Positions 8,813-17,661 of a stretch of 64,000 nucleotides of DNA are shown in pieces (the first letter of the stretch is position 1; every line of letters begins with the position of its first letter). The DNA is from Chromohalobacter canadensis. Lineage in GTDB: Bacteria > Pseudomonadota > Gammaproteobacteria > Pseudomonadales > Halomonadaceae. Both the position numbers and the translations under genes were made by a program. The notes beneath the pieces were generated by a model. It ran no database searches, was not told where the DNA came from, and saw nothing but the letters and a program-made list of their open reading frames with translations. The DNA is taken from NCBI RefSeq assembly GCF_034479555.1, contig NZ_CP140151.1, positions 744,001 to 808,000 on the forward strand, in the 5' to 3' direction.

Positions 8813-10135
8813 TCAGGCCTGTGGCAGCTTCATGCACACCTCGAAGCCACCGCTTGCAGGGTGCTGAAATTGCAGCGCGCCACTGGCACGTTCTGCAATC
8901 GCGGCCGTGATCGCAAGCCCTAGACCACTACCCGACGTCACCGAATGCCGCCAAAAGCGCTCGGTGACATGAGCAAGCGCCTCATCGGGCACGCCCGGCC
9001 CTTGGTCGTGCACGCGTAGCTCAACCCATGCGGTGGCATTCGTCTCATGCGTCGCCAAGTCTACGTCCAACGTCACAGGCAAACCGGCCGGGCCATGCTT
9101 GAGCGAGTTGTCGAGTACGTTACGCAGCGCCGTGGCGGCCAGTTCCAGCGACACTCCCACGCGCGCATCCGGGAGTTTAGCCGGGACGACGATACGAGCA
9201 GGCTCTTGCGTATCGTGCACGGCGCTACGGACGATATCGGCCACTGTCGCACCGTCTGTCTCGTGCTGCACCCCGGCGCCCTCGATACGCGCCAGGGCCA
9301 GCAATTGATCGAGCGTGGCGGCCAAGCGCTGGGTCCCCTGCTCGGCATGCACGACGGCCTGGCGAATCGCATCGCCCTCTACGCGTCGCGCGACCTGAAG
9401 GTGCGTCTTGACGGCGGTCAGCGGTGTCCGCAGCTCATGCGCGGCAGCATCGGTGAAGCGCTGTTCACGATGAATGGCAGCACGCATACGTGCCAATAAC
9501 TCATTGAGCGTGACAATAAGCGGACGTAGTTCGCGCGGTAGCCCGGTATCCGCCACTGGCGAAAGGTCATCATGATGCCGACGGCTCAGCGCCGCGCGCC
9601 ATCTCTCGAGTGGGCGCAGGGCATGCTGGGTGCCCCACCACAGCACACCCCCGCTGATTACCAGCGCCACCGCGAAGGGCACGACCACCAGCGCTAGGAT
9701 ATCGCGCATCAGACTACGCCGTTCCGTCACGCGGTCGGCGGTGGTGATCGTCACGCCATCGCGTATCAGCGTATAGACACGCCAGTCCTCACCCTGGCGC
9801 TGCCGATAGGAATAACCCGGCTGGCCCACATCGAGGATCGCGGCCATGTTCGCATGCGTACGTGCCAGCACTTGGCCCTGCGCGGACGTCACCTGACAGG
9901 CGACGCCCTTTAGCGGTGCCACGATGGATGCCCGCTGCGTCTCATCAGCCGCCCAGCTGTCCTCAGGCAATCGCGCCATCAGACCCGCGACCATGTTCGC
10001 CGACTGTGCGAGGCGGCGGTCGAGCGTACGCTCCACCTCATCGTTGAGGCCCCACCACAGCCAGGCTGCCGCCAGGCTCCAAGTGACCGTCAAGGTCACG
10101 CCGAGAATCACCAGCAAGCGCGTCTTGAGGCTCAT
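8813..10135 (-). CDS. Two-component sensor histidine kinase (QseC/PmrB-like)
   Basis: A 440-residue inner-membrane kinase. It has an N-terminal membrane helix (about 7-28), a periplasmic sensor loop (about 30-145), a second helix (146-168), a HAMP-like linker, a HisKA domain with phospho-accepting His233 in AAHELRTPL, and a HATPase domain with the N box NVLDNSLKHG and G box DQGPGVPD. The periplasmic loop contains a single cysteine (residue 80). The signal is unknown. Its start overlaps the response-regulator stop (ATGA). The pair lies at the downstream end of the sulfide/sulfur-transport run, 13 bases after a YeeE/YedE gene, hinting at a sulfur- or redox-related stimulus. Confidence 0.9.
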   Translation of the reverse strand: MSLKTRLLVILGVTLTVTWSLAAAWLWWGLNDEVERTLDRRLAQSANMVAGLMARLPEDSWAADETQRASIVAPLKGVACQVTSAQGQVLARTHANMAAILDVGQPGYSYRQRQGEDWRVYTLIRDGVTITTADRVTERRSLMRDILALVVVPFAVALVISGGVLWWGTQHALRPLERWRAALSRRHHDDLSPVADTGLPRELRPLIVTLNELLARMRAAIHREQRFTDAAAHELRTPLTAVKTHLQVARRVEGDAIRQAVVHAEQGTQRLAATLDQLLALARIEGAGVQHETDGATVADIVRSAVHDTQEPARIVVPAKLPDARVGVSLELAATALRNVLDNSLKHGPAGLPVTLDVDLATHETNATAWVELRVHDQGPGVPDEALAHVTERFWRHSVTSGSGLGLAITAAIAERASGALQFQHPASGGFEVCMKLPQA

Positions 10136-10833
10136 CGCGACGCCACCGACGAGGCATCCGCCTCCGCCAGAGCCTCGGCCGTGCCGAGACGATAACCGAG
10201 GCCACGGACCGTCTCGATCACCGCCGGCACCAATTTACGCCGCAGGTGGTGGATATGCACATTGAGGGCGTTGCTTTCTACCTCGTCGTCGAGGCCGTAG
10301 AGACTATCGCGCAGTTGATTCGCGCTCAGCACGCTGCCCGGCGACTGCAGGAAGGTCTCCAGCAGCACCAGTTCCCGCCGCGACAGCGTGACAGGGTGTC
10401 CCCGCCAGGTGACCTGGCGCGTCTGAGGGTCGAGCCGCAACGCGCCATGGACGATACACGGATGGGCCCGGCCGCCTGCGCGACGCAGTAACGCATGCAA
10501 TCGCGCGACCAGTTCGTCGAGATCGAAGGGCTTGACCAGATAGTCGTCGGCACCGGCATCGAGCCCCGCGATGCGGTCGCTGACGGCATCGCGGGCGGTC
10601 AGCACCAATACCGGCACGCATTTGCCGGCCTCGCGCCATTCCTCGACCAGCGTCAACCCATCGCCATCGCGAAGACCGCGGTCGAGTACCACGACATCGC
10701 TGGTAACGACCTGCAGGGCATGACGCGCCGCTGCCATCGAGGCGACGGTATCGACCGCCCAGCCGTGGCTTTCCAGCCCCGCACGAATACCGGCCGCCAC
10801 CAGTTCATCGTCCTCAACGAGAAGCACATGCAT
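10132..10833 (-). CDS. OmpR-family response regulator
   Basis: A 233-residue DNA-binding regulator. The receiver domain has the acidic pair at Glu7-Asp8-Asp9, phospho-acceptor Asp51 (VVLDRGLRDGDG) and the conserved Lys in VKPFDLDEL. A winged-helix output domain follows (about 128-225; RRELVLLETF, SNALNVHIHHLRRKL). It resembles QseB/PmrA regulators. Translation follows GAGGGG. It is partnered with the kinase downstream by a four-base overlap and is itself only 13 bases behind the second YeeE/YedE gene, so read-through from the sulfide operon is likely. Confidence 0.93.
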   Translation of the reverse strand: MHVLLVEDDELVAAGIRAGLESHGWAVDTVASMAAARHALQVVTSDVVVLDRGLRDGDGLTLVEEWREAGKCVPVLVLTARDAVSDRIAGLDAGADDYLVKPFDLDELVARLHALLRRAGGRAHPCIVHGALRLDPQTRQVTWRGHPVTLSRRELVLLETFLQSPGSVLSANQLRDSLYGLDDEVESNALNVHIHHLRRKLVPAVIETVRGLGYRLGTAEALAEADASSVASR

Positions 10834-10846
10834 GTATTGTTTCCCC

Positions 10847-11260
10847 TCAATGACGCGAGTTCATTCGCCGGGCCAACCACCATCCCGCTATCAACGTCAC
10901 GATGAATGCCGCCAGCGGCCAGCTCAGCCCCGAAAGCGAGGCGACCGCCGGCCCCGGACAATACCCCGAGAGCCCCCAGCCGATGCCGAAAAGCGCCGCA
11001 CCACCCAGCAAGTGAGCGTCGAGATCACGGCGGGTGGGCAGCTGGAACCGGGATTCTAACAGCGGCATCTGGCGTCGCCAGACGAGCCGGTAACCGATGA
11101 ACGTGGTGACGACCGCACCGCCCAGCACGAAGATCAGGGTCGGATCCCAGGCGCCGGCGACATCGAGAAAGCCGATGACCCGCGCTGGATCGGTCATGCC
11201 GCTGATCGCCAAGCCGAGCCCGAACAGCAACCCTGCCAGATAACCCGCCAGTGCCTTCAT
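10847..11260 (-). CDS. YeeE/YedE family transporter, second half
   Basis: A 137-residue membrane protein with about four helices, equal to half of a full-length YeeE/YedE (thiosulfate or sulfur-compound) carrier. The signature GWGLSGYCPGPAVASLSG (near residues 88-105) has the family's conserved cysteine, used in TsuA/YeeE to pass thiosulfate along the pore. It overlaps the first-half gene by four bases (ATGA), so the two halves are made together and probably form one carrier. Such split pairs also occur in BigR/blh sulfide operons. Confidence 0.88.
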   Translation of the reverse strand: MKALAGYLAGLLFGLGLAISGMTDPARVIGFLDVAGAWDPTLIFVLGGAVVTTFIGYRLVWRRQMPLLESRFQLPTRRDLDAHLLGGAALFGIGWGLSGYCPGPAVASLSGLSWPLAAFIVTLIAGWWLARRMNSRH

Positions 11261-11715
11261 GCCGAGCCCTCCAGCATGTGCCGCGCAACGAATACCGTCA
11301 GCATGGCGACCAGCACGAAGACGAGCGTTGCGGCCATCGAGCGGGGCGAGAGACGCGCCAATCCGCAGACCCCGTGACCGCTGGTGCAGCCGCTACCCAG
11401 TCCCGTGCCCAACCCGACCAGCAGGCCAGCCACTAGCATCGTTGTCAGCCCGCTTGCCGGGGAGCCGATCATCGCCCCGCTGTCGCCCGCCACATTGCCC
11501 CAGTCCAGGCCAGCCAGGATCAGCAAGGCCGGCCCGGAGACGATTCCCAGCAGAAACGCGACACGCCAGGACCTGTCCCCGCCGCGGTCGAAAATCAGCC
11601 CGGAGAGAATGCCGCTGATCCCGGCGATCCGTCCCAGCAGCCCCATGAGCAGAGTAGCGGAAAGTCCGATCAGGACCCCGCCCAGCAACCCCTGCAACGC
11701 ACTCATCGATTCCAT
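11257..11715 (-). CDS. YeeE/YedE family transporter, first half
   Basis: A 152-residue membrane protein with about four helices, partner of the downstream YeeE/YedE half. The motif GTGLGSGCTSGHGVCGLARL (residues about 102-121) carries two cysteines in the family's SGCTSGH signature. The ATG at 11715 follows AGAGGAAT; a second ATG three codons in is possible. It lies 54 bases behind sulP and ends in an ATGA overlap with the next gene. It most likely moves a sulfur compound such as thiosulfate or sulfite across the inner membrane; the direction cannot be read from sequence. Confidence 0.88.
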   Translation of the reverse strand: MESMSALQGLLGGVLIGLSATLLMGLLGRIAGISGILSGLIFDRGGDRSWRVAFLLGIVSGPALLILAGLDWGNVAGDSGAMIGSPASGLTTMLVAGLLVGLGTGLGSGCTSGHGVCGLARLSPRSMAATLVFVLVAMLTVFVARHMLEGSA

Positions 11716-11769
11716 CTCATTCCTCTTGATGTTGTCTCCACCATGACTGTCTAAACCAGCTGTCGCGTC

Positions 11770-13563
11770 TCAACCGACTGTCGCCGAATGCCCAGGGCCG
11801 GGCGATTCGATACACGGATGGCTCAGCGGCGCCGCCCCGCGGCCATGCAGCTCGCACCAGGCATCGAAGGTGCTCAGAAAGACCCGGCCATTGAGCGTTT
11901 CGAGCAGTTCAGTGCGACTCAGCCGATCCATCACCGGTCCTTTTACTTCGGCGAGATGCAGCCCGATCCGCCGGTCCCGAAGACGCCGATTGAGCGCTTC
12001 GAGACTCTCCAATGCCGTCGCATCGATGACATTGATCGCCTGGCAGGCCAGCACTAGATCCCGCGGCGGAGGATCGCGATTGACCACCGCCGTGATCAGG
12101 TCTTCCAGGTGGCGAACGTTGGCAAAATAAAGGCTCTCGTCGACGCGCAGAATGGCGACCCCGGCGTCGGTTTCCACGGCATGGCGACGGACGTTGCGAA
12201 AATGCTCGGTGCCGGGGATGCGACCGACTTCCGCGCTGTGCGGCCGACTGGTGCCATAAAGATGCAACGCCAGCGACATGGCAACACCGACCAGGATCCC
12301 CACGTCCACGCCCAGCATCAGTGTCGCCAGTGCAGTCGCCGACATGGCGATGCCTTCGCCACGAGCATAGCGCCAGACACGCTTGAATGCCGCCAGATCG
12401 ACCAGCGACACGGTGGCGATGACGATGGTCGCCGCCAGCGTTCCCATCGGCAATTGTCGCAGCCAGGGCGAAAGAAACAGCATGGCCAACGCGATGCCCA
12501 CGGCGGTGAAAGCACTGGATGCCGGGGTGCGGGCACCGGCATCGAAGTTGACCACGGAACGGGAGAAGCCGCCGGTGATCGGCATGCCGCCGGTGAACGA
12601 AGCCGCCAGGTTGGCTCCGCCCAGCCCGATCAGTTCCTGGTCCGGGTCGACGCGTTCGCCGCGGCGCACCGCCAGCGCCTGCGCCACCGAGACCGACTCC
12701 ACGTAGCCGACGATGCTGATAAGCACCGCCGAGCCAATCAGCGATCGCCACAGCGCGGGCTCCCAGTCGGGCAGGGTCAACGGCGGCAGGCCGGCGGGAA
12801 TTTCGCCGATGACGGCGACCCCATTACCGAGCCATCCCGCCGCACCGGCCACCAACGTCGCCAGCACGATGGTGGCGATCGGTGCCAACTTGACCAGCAC
12901 GCCCGCCATTCTAGTCGGCACCCGGCAGCGTTCCAGCGCGGATTTGCCCCACCGCCGTACCCACCACAACACCAGAAGCGATCCCAGCCCGATGCTCATT
13001 GTCGGTAGACTGACATCTTCCAGCACGAAAGGTAACTGAGCCACCAGCGCCGGTAACGTCGAGCCCGACAGGTCGACTCCAAGTAGCTGATTGAGCTGAC
13101 TCGCCGCGATCAGAACGCCCGAGGCGCTGACGAACCCGGTCATCACGGGATGACTCAGGAAGTTGACCAGAAAGCCCAACCGGCAGAGCCCCATGATCAG
13201 CAGAATGCCGCCGGAAAGCAGCGCCAGTACCAGGGCCGCAGCGATGTAATCCTGCGACCCCGATTCGGCTACCTGCGACAATGCCGATGCCGTCATCAAA
13301 GAGACGACCGCCATCGGTCCCACCGACAACGTCGTGCTGGTCCCCAACAGCGTGTAGACCACCAGCGGCACGAGGCTCGCGTACAACCCCACCACCGGGG
13401 GGAGTCCCGCCAGCATCGCGTAGGCCAGTGCCTGCGGAATCAGCATCAGCGCCACGATGACGGCCGCCAGCAGATCTTCGCCCAACCACTGGCCGTTGTA
13501 GCGCCGTCCCCAATCGAGAACCGGCAGCCAGCGTGCCAACCCGACCCTGTTCTGCTGATTCAT
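11770..13563 (-). CDS. SulP family anion transporter with STAS domain
   Basis: A 597-residue SLC26/SulP carrier. It has a hydrophobic core of 10-14 segments (about residues 25-420) with the family motif region around LYASLVPLVVYTLLGTS, then a cytosolic STAS domain (about 440-560). Family members transport sulfate, bicarbonate or other anions. Its place between sqr and the YeeE/YedE pair suggests export or uptake of the sulfite/sulfate end products of sulfide oxidation. Sixty-one bases separate it from sqr. GAGGC precedes the ATG. Confidence 0.9.
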   Translation of the reverse strand: MNQQNRVGLARWLPVLDWGRRYNGQWLGEDLLAAVIVALMLIPQALAYAMLAGLPPVVGLYASLVPLVVYTLLGTSTTLSVGPMAVVSLMTASALSQVAESGSQDYIAAALVLALLSGGILLIMGLCRLGFLVNFLSHPVMTGFVSASGVLIAASQLNQLLGVDLSGSTLPALVAQLPFVLEDVSLPTMSIGLGSLLVLWWVRRWGKSALERCRVPTRMAGVLVKLAPIATIVLATLVAGAAGWLGNGVAVIGEIPAGLPPLTLPDWEPALWRSLIGSAVLISIVGYVESVSVAQALAVRRGERVDPDQELIGLGGANLAASFTGGMPITGGFSRSVVNFDAGARTPASSAFTAVGIALAMLFLSPWLRQLPMGTLAATIVIATVSLVDLAAFKRVWRYARGEGIAMSATALATLMLGVDVGILVGVAMSLALHLYGTSRPHSAEVGRIPGTEHFRNVRRHAVETDAGVAILRVDESLYFANVRHLEDLITAVVNRDPPPRDLVLACQAINVIDATALESLEALNRRLRDRRIGLHLAEVKGPVMDRLSRTELLETLNGRVFLSTFDAWCELHGRGAAPLSHPCIESPGPGHSATVG

Positions 13564-13624
13564 GACGGGCCAGCCTCGTTATCCGAACCGTGTCGTGAGC
13601 TATCATTCATGCAAGATGCACCGT

Positions 13625-14893
13625 TCAGGAACGACGCTGCGGTTTGGCCAACCACTCATGCCCCTTGAGCATCAGGTTCCAGTAGATGAAAGGGAGCTGC
13701 TGGGCCTTGATGTTCCAGCCGAGCTTGGTTGGCCGTGTGGCCTGGTTGATCCAGGAGGGGAAGGTCGGCTGCAACTGGCCGCCGTAACCGAACTCCGCCA
13801 GCACCACGCGGCCGCGTTCGACCGTCAACGGGCAGGCGCCATACCCTGGGTAGCCGGAGGGCATCGGCTTGCCATCGAGTGACGCGACCAGATTGTCCGC
13901 CACTACCGGCGCCTGCTTGCGCACGGCGGCGGCCGTCTTGGCGTTGCCGGTGCCGCTGGCATCGCCGAGACCGAAGACATCGCTGAAGCGGTTGTGCTGG
14001 AGAGTGTCGGCGTCCAGGTCGAGCCAGCCGCCCTCGTTGGCCAGCGGCGATTCGCGCACCAACCGTGGGGCACACTGAGGGGGAACGACGTGAAGCATGT
14101 CGAAATCGGTCTCGATCTCTTCGCTACCGTCCTCGCTCGTGACGCGAAAACGCGCTTTCTGGGCCGGACCGTCCACGGCGACGAGGTTCTGCTGGAACTG
14201 CTTATGGATGCCGTAGCGCTGCACGTATTCATCCAGCGCCGGCACGAAGTCCGAAACGCCGAACATCACGCCACCGGCATTGTGGAAGTGAACGTCGATA
14301 TTGTTCAGAACGCCCTGCTTCTCCCACTCATAACAGGAGAGATACATCGCCTTCTGTGGTGCACCGGCACACTTGATCGGCATCGGTGGCTGGGTGAAAA
14401 GCGCCTTGCCACCTCGCATTGCCTGAACCAGCGACCAGGTGTATGGCGCCAGATCAAACCGATAGTTAGACGTCACGCCATTCTTGCCCAGCGTCTCCTC
14501 GAGGCCATCGATCGCTTGCCAGTCGATCTCAAGGCCCGGCGCGACCACCAGCGCCCGGTAGCCGAGTGCTGAACCGTCACCCAGCACGACCTGGCGGGAA
14601 TCCGGCAACAGCCGCTCTGCAGCGGTCTGGTGCCAAGTCACGAAGCTCGGCATCACCGAGCGCATTGAACGCCGGGTCTGCTCCGGGGTGAATACGCCCC
14701 CGCCGACCAGCGTCCAGCCGGGCTGGTAGAAGTGATCCTGCGCGGGCTCGACGATGGCAATATCGAGATCTGAACGTCGTTTGTGCAGACTCGAGGCGAC
14801 CGCGATGCCTCCCGCCCCACCGCCAATGATGACGATGTCATGGCGTTTGTCGTTCTCGGTCTTCGTTTCGTCCACGACTGTCGATTCGTTCAT
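13625..14893 (-). CDS. sqr: Sulfide:quinone oxidoreductase (mitochondrial SQOR-like)
   Basis: A 422-residue flavoprotein that oxidises sulfide to a persulfide and passes electrons to quinone at the membrane. The FAD-binding GGGAGG lies at residues 24-29. The active-site cysteines of the eukaryote-type enzyme are both present: Cys175 in PIKCAGAPQK and Cys354 in YGACPLT. The GLGDASG FAD motif and FIYWNLMLKG near the C-terminal amphipathic region also fit. The start at 14893 follows CGGGAG; an ATG 28 codons upstream would overlap nothing useful and adds a non-family extension. It lies 55 bases after the persulfide dioxygenase gene, which consumes its product. Confidence 0.93.
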   Translation of the reverse strand: MNESTVVDETKTENDKRHDIVIIGGGAGGIAVASSLHKRRSDLDIAIVEPAQDHFYQPGWTLVGGGVFTPEQTRRSMRSVMPSFVTWHQTAAERLLPDSRQVVLGDGSALGYRALVVAPGLEIDWQAIDGLEETLGKNGVTSNYRFDLAPYTWSLVQAMRGGKALFTQPPMPIKCAGAPQKAMYLSCYEWEKQGVLNNIDVHFHNAGGVMFGVSDFVPALDEYVQRYGIHKQFQQNLVAVDGPAQKARFRVTSEDGSEEIETDFDMLHVVPPQCAPRLVRESPLANEGGWLDLDADTLQHNRFSDVFGLGDASGTGNAKTAAAVRKQAPVVADNLVASLDGKPMPSGYPGYGACPLTVERGRVVLAEFGYGGQLQPTFPSWINQATRPTKLGWNIKAQQLPFIYWNLMLKGHEWLAKPQRRS

Positions 14894-14948
14894 GACTAAC
14901 TCCCGTTGGTAGATTCGGCGCGCGGTATGGCCTGACGACGGCGCCTTC

Positions 14949-15860
14949 TCACTCCCATGCCGCGCCTTCGAGGGCATCGAGCGGGAATTTCAGATAGCGC
15001 TTGCCGTTGCTCTCGGGCTCGGGGAGGCGCCCGCCGAGAATATTGACCTGCAGCGCGTGCAGGATCAGCTTCGGCATGGGCAGCTCGCTATCGCGACGGT
15101 TGCGCAGTTCGACGTACTCGGCTTCGCTGCTCTCGCCGAGCTGATGTTTGTTGTGCTCACGCTGCTCGCGCACGGTGCTTTCCCACTGCGGTTCGCGCCC
15201 GTCGGGCATGTAATCGTGGCCGGTGAACAGGCGCGTCTCGTCGGGCAGCGCGAGGATCGCCTGAATCGAGTGCCACAGCTGATGCGCACTCCCACCAGGA
15301 AAGTCGGCGCGGGCGGTGCCGAAGTCAGGCTGGAACAGGGTATCGTGAACGAAGGCGGTATCGCCGATCACGTAGGTGATCGAGGCCAGCGTATGACCTG
15401 GCGAATGCATTACGCGGCAATCGATCTCGCCCAGCTTGAAGGTATCCCCTTCGTCGAACAGATGATCCCACTGGCTACCGTCGTCCTTCAGGTCCGGCCA
15501 GTTGTAGATTTCCTTCCACAGCGCCTGGACTTGGGTCACCGGCCCGCCAATAGCGGTGGGCGCGCCGGTTTTTTCATGCAGGTAACGGGCGGCGGAAAAG
15601 TGATCCGCATGCGGGTGCGTATCCAGAATCCAATCGACCTCGAGCCCTTCGCGTTTTACATAGGCAAGAATCTCATCTGCCTGGAGCGTCGCTGTCGCAC
15701 CGGACTTCTCATCGAAGTCGAGCACCGGATCGATGATCGCACACCGCTGAGTCGACGGATCACTCACGACGTATTGAATGCTGAAGGTACGCGGATCGAA
15801 AAAGCCTGCGACGTCCGGCTGACCAGATTGATGCGCACGTGATAAAGCAAAGGTTTTCAT
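14949..15860 (-). CDS. blh: Blh-type MBL-fold persulfide dioxygenase
   Basis: A 303-residue metallo-beta-lactamase-fold enzyme of the ETHE1/Blh group that oxidises glutathione persulfide to sulfite. The metal motif THPHADH (His82, His84, Asp86, His87) is complete, with further ligands in HSPGHT and in FTGHDY. The protein is longer than ETHE1 (about 250) and matches the BigR-regulated Blh proteins of plant-associated bacteria, which sit beside YeeE/YedE carriers as here. It is the promoter-proximal gene of the sulfide operon, with a perfect TATAAT 31 bases upstream. No ArsR-type BigR gene is seen nearby. Confidence 0.92.
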   Translation of the reverse strand: MKTFALSRAHQSGQPDVAGFFDPRTFSIQYVVSDPSTQRCAIIDPVLDFDEKSGATATLQADEILAYVKREGLEVDWILDTHPHADHFSAARYLHEKTGAPTAIGGPVTQVQALWKEIYNWPDLKDDGSQWDHLFDEGDTFKLGEIDCRVMHSPGHTLASITYVIGDTAFVHDTLFQPDFGTARADFPGGSAHQLWHSIQAILALPDETRLFTGHDYMPDGREPQWESTVREQREHNKHQLGESSEAEYVELRNRRDSELPMPKLILHALQVNILGGRLPEPESNGKRYLKFPLDALEGAAWE

Positions 15861-16165
15861 TGCGTCCGTATCGCCTCCCTAGTGCTTGAATATTATAAAC
15901 AGGATAACGCATTTAATGTTCTAACGTTATATCTTTTTTTCATATATAGGCGCGACACATGCTGTCTCGCTATAAACGACAGCAATAATCATCGACATGG
16001 CATCGGAAAGTTCCGCGGGATGCACAAAAACAAAAAGGAATATAAAATGTTGCTATTATTCTCTATCGGACTATTTAAGCTACACTCATCGCTAAACGAC
16101 GCGTCTCACTACCGGGCTCGTCGCTTAAGAGTTGCGCTTTCCGCCTTACCCGTTAGGAGCCGACC
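15861..16165. other. AT-rich divergent intergenic region, blh / ABC transporter
   Basis: These 305 bases are much richer in A and T than the surroundings. They hold the blh promoter and inverted repeat described separately and, for the plus-strand transporter, a weak possible promoter (TTGCTA at 16050-16055 and TATTTA at 16072-16077). GTTAGGAG precedes the ATG at 16166. The open frame from 15882 has no family likeness and atypical composition and is not called. Confidence 0.6.
15892..15930 (-). promoter_or_regulatory. Promoter and operator-like repeat of the sulfide operon
   Basis: On the minus strand a perfect TATAAT (15892-15897) stands 31 bases upstream of the blh start. Just upstream lies an inverted repeat ATAACG-N15-CGTTAT (15904-15909 and 15925-15930) in an AT-rich stretch, covering the expected -35 region, where no good TTGACA is visible. 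That is the geometry of a repressible promoter. The binding protein is unknown; an ArsR-type persulfide sensor or the local response regulator are candidates. Confidence 0.45.
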
Positions 16166-16924
16166 ATGACACTAAGCCAAATCGCCAAATTTGCCCTGAC
16201 CGGCCTTGCCTTGAGTGCAATCGCCGCAACCGCGCATGCCGACACCTTGCGTGTCGGCATGTCGGGCGGTTATTACCCCTTCACCTTCGTCGAGCAGGAT
16301 GAGCTGAAAGGCTTCGAGGTCGACGTCATGAACGCCGTGGGCGAGCAGATCGGCGACGAGATCGAGTTCGTCACCGCGAGTTTCTCGGGTTTGGCGGGCA
16401 TGCTGGATTCCGGGCGCATCGACACCATCGCCAATCAGATCACCATCACCCCCGAGCGCAAGGCCAAATACGCCTTCACGCAGCCCTATGTGTATGACGG
16501 GGCACAGGTCGTGGTGCGTGAGGGCAACGACGCCATCCAGGGAGTCGAGGATCTCAAGGGCAAGACCGTCGCCGTCAACCTCGGTTCCAACTACGAGCAG
16601 TTGCTGCGCGAACTGCCCTACGCGGACGAGATCGACATCAAGACCTACGACTCCAACATCGAGCAGGATGTCGCCCTGGGGCGCGCCGACGCCTTCGTCA
16701 TGGACCGGGTCAGCGCCACCCAGGTGATCAAGGACAAGCCCTTGCCGCTCGCGCTCGCCGGCCAGCCGTTCTCGCGTATCGAAAACGCCCTGCCCTTCCG
16801 CGACAACGAAGACGGACGCGCCCTGCGCGATCGCGTCGATGACGCTCTCGCCGACCTGCGCGAGAACGGCACGCTGACGCAAATCTCAGAGAAGTGGTTC
16901 GGTACCGATATCACCACGCCGTGA
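16166..16924 (+). CDS. Polar amino acid ABC transporter, periplasmic binding protein
   Basis: A 252-residue type-II solute-binding protein. A signal peptide runs to about residue 25 (ATAHA-DTL). The mature part shows the SBP_bac_3 pattern [19 protein letters not shown] near the N-terminus, then [16 protein letters not shown], and [13 protein letters not shown] in the second lobe. It resembles FliY/TcyA-type cystine and glutamine binders; the exact ligand cannot be fixed. GTTAGGAG lies before the ATG. The first gene of an SBP-permease-ATPase operon next to sulfide genes, so cystine is attractive but inferred. Confidence 0.88.
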   Translation: MTLSQIAKFALTGLALSAIAATAHADTLRVGMSGGYYPFTFVEQDELKGFEVDVMNAVGEQIGDEIEFVTASFSGLAGMLDSGRIDTIANQITITPERKAKYAFTQPYVYDGAQVVVREGNDAIQGVEDLKGKTVAVNLGSNYEQLLRELPYADEIDIKTYDSNIEQDVALGRADAFVMDRVSATQVIKDKPLPLALAGQPFSRIENALPFRDNEDGRALRDRVDDALADLRENGTLTQISEKWFGTDITTP

Positions 16925-16986
16925 CACCACGCTTCATTTGAACGGCCGGGGCTTGCCTCGGTCGTATGCTTTTAGGCGACTCGATC

Positions 16987-17661
16987 ATGCACGTTCTCGA
17001 TCTCGACTACATGCTGGGGTTGTTGCCGATTTTACTCGGCTATCTACCGCTGACATTGGAAATGGCCGGCGCCGGGATGGTTGCGGCGCTGGTACTGGCC
17101 TGCCTGCTGGCCGTCGTACGCGTGCAGCGCATGCCAGGGCTCAACGCCCTGGCCATGCTGTTCATTTCCTTCTTTCGCGGCACGCCGCTGCTGGTGCAAC
17201 TGTTCCTGTTCTATTACGGTTTACCGCAAATTCTGACCTTCCTGGTCGCGATCAACGGCATCACCGCTACCATCCTGGGGCTGACCCTGCACTTTTCTGC
17301 CTACATGGCGGAATCGATCCGCGCCGCCATCGTCGGGGTCGACCGCAGCCAGACGGAAGCAGCGCTGTCCATCGGCATGACCCAAGGGCAACTGATGCGT
17401 CGCATCGTCCTGCCACAGGCGACGCGCGTGGCCACGCCGACGCTCATGAACTATTTCATCGACATGATCAAGGCCACCTCCCTGGCCTTCACACTAGGCG
17501 TCACGGAATTGATGGGCGCCACACAGAAAGAGGCGGCAGGCAGCTTTCTCTATTTCGAAGCGTTCTTGTTGGCGGCAATCATCTACTGGGTGGTGGTGGA
17601 AATTCTTTCGTGGTTACAACGACGGCTGGAAAAACGTCTCAACCGGGCCTATCAACGATGA
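16987..17661 (+). CDS. Polar amino acid ABC transporter, permease
   Basis: A 224-residue inner-membrane permease of the His/Glu/Gln/cystine family with about five helices. The [17 protein letters not shown] block and the EAA loop ([22 protein letters not shown]) that docks on the ATPase are clear. The ATG at 16987 begins like known cystine permeases (MHVLDLDYM) and has a weak AGGCGA upstream; an ATG seven codons earlier is possible. The gene overlaps the ATPase gene by four bases. Confidence 0.88.
   Translation: MHVLDLDYMLGLLPILLGYLPLTLEMAGAGMVAALVLACLLAVVRVQRMPGLNALAMLFISFFRGTPLLVQLFLFYYGLPQILTFLVAINGITATILGLTLHFSAYMAESIRAAIVGVDRSQTEAALSIGMTQGQLMRRIVLPQATRVATPTLMNYFIDMIKATSLAFTLGVTELMGATQKEAAGSFLYFEAFLLAAIIYWVVVEILSWLQRRLEKRLNRAYQR

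Noticed and set aside
15882..16169. 95-codon open frame in the AT-rich gap before the ABC transporter
   Set aside because: No family likeness, no ribosome site, composition is that of the AT-rich intergenic stretch, and it runs over the transporter's own leader.
16938..17657. Long N-terminal extension of the ABC ATPase frame
   Set aside because: It overlaps the permease in another frame and looks like a shadow; the ATPase family start is at 17658 with an ATGA junction.
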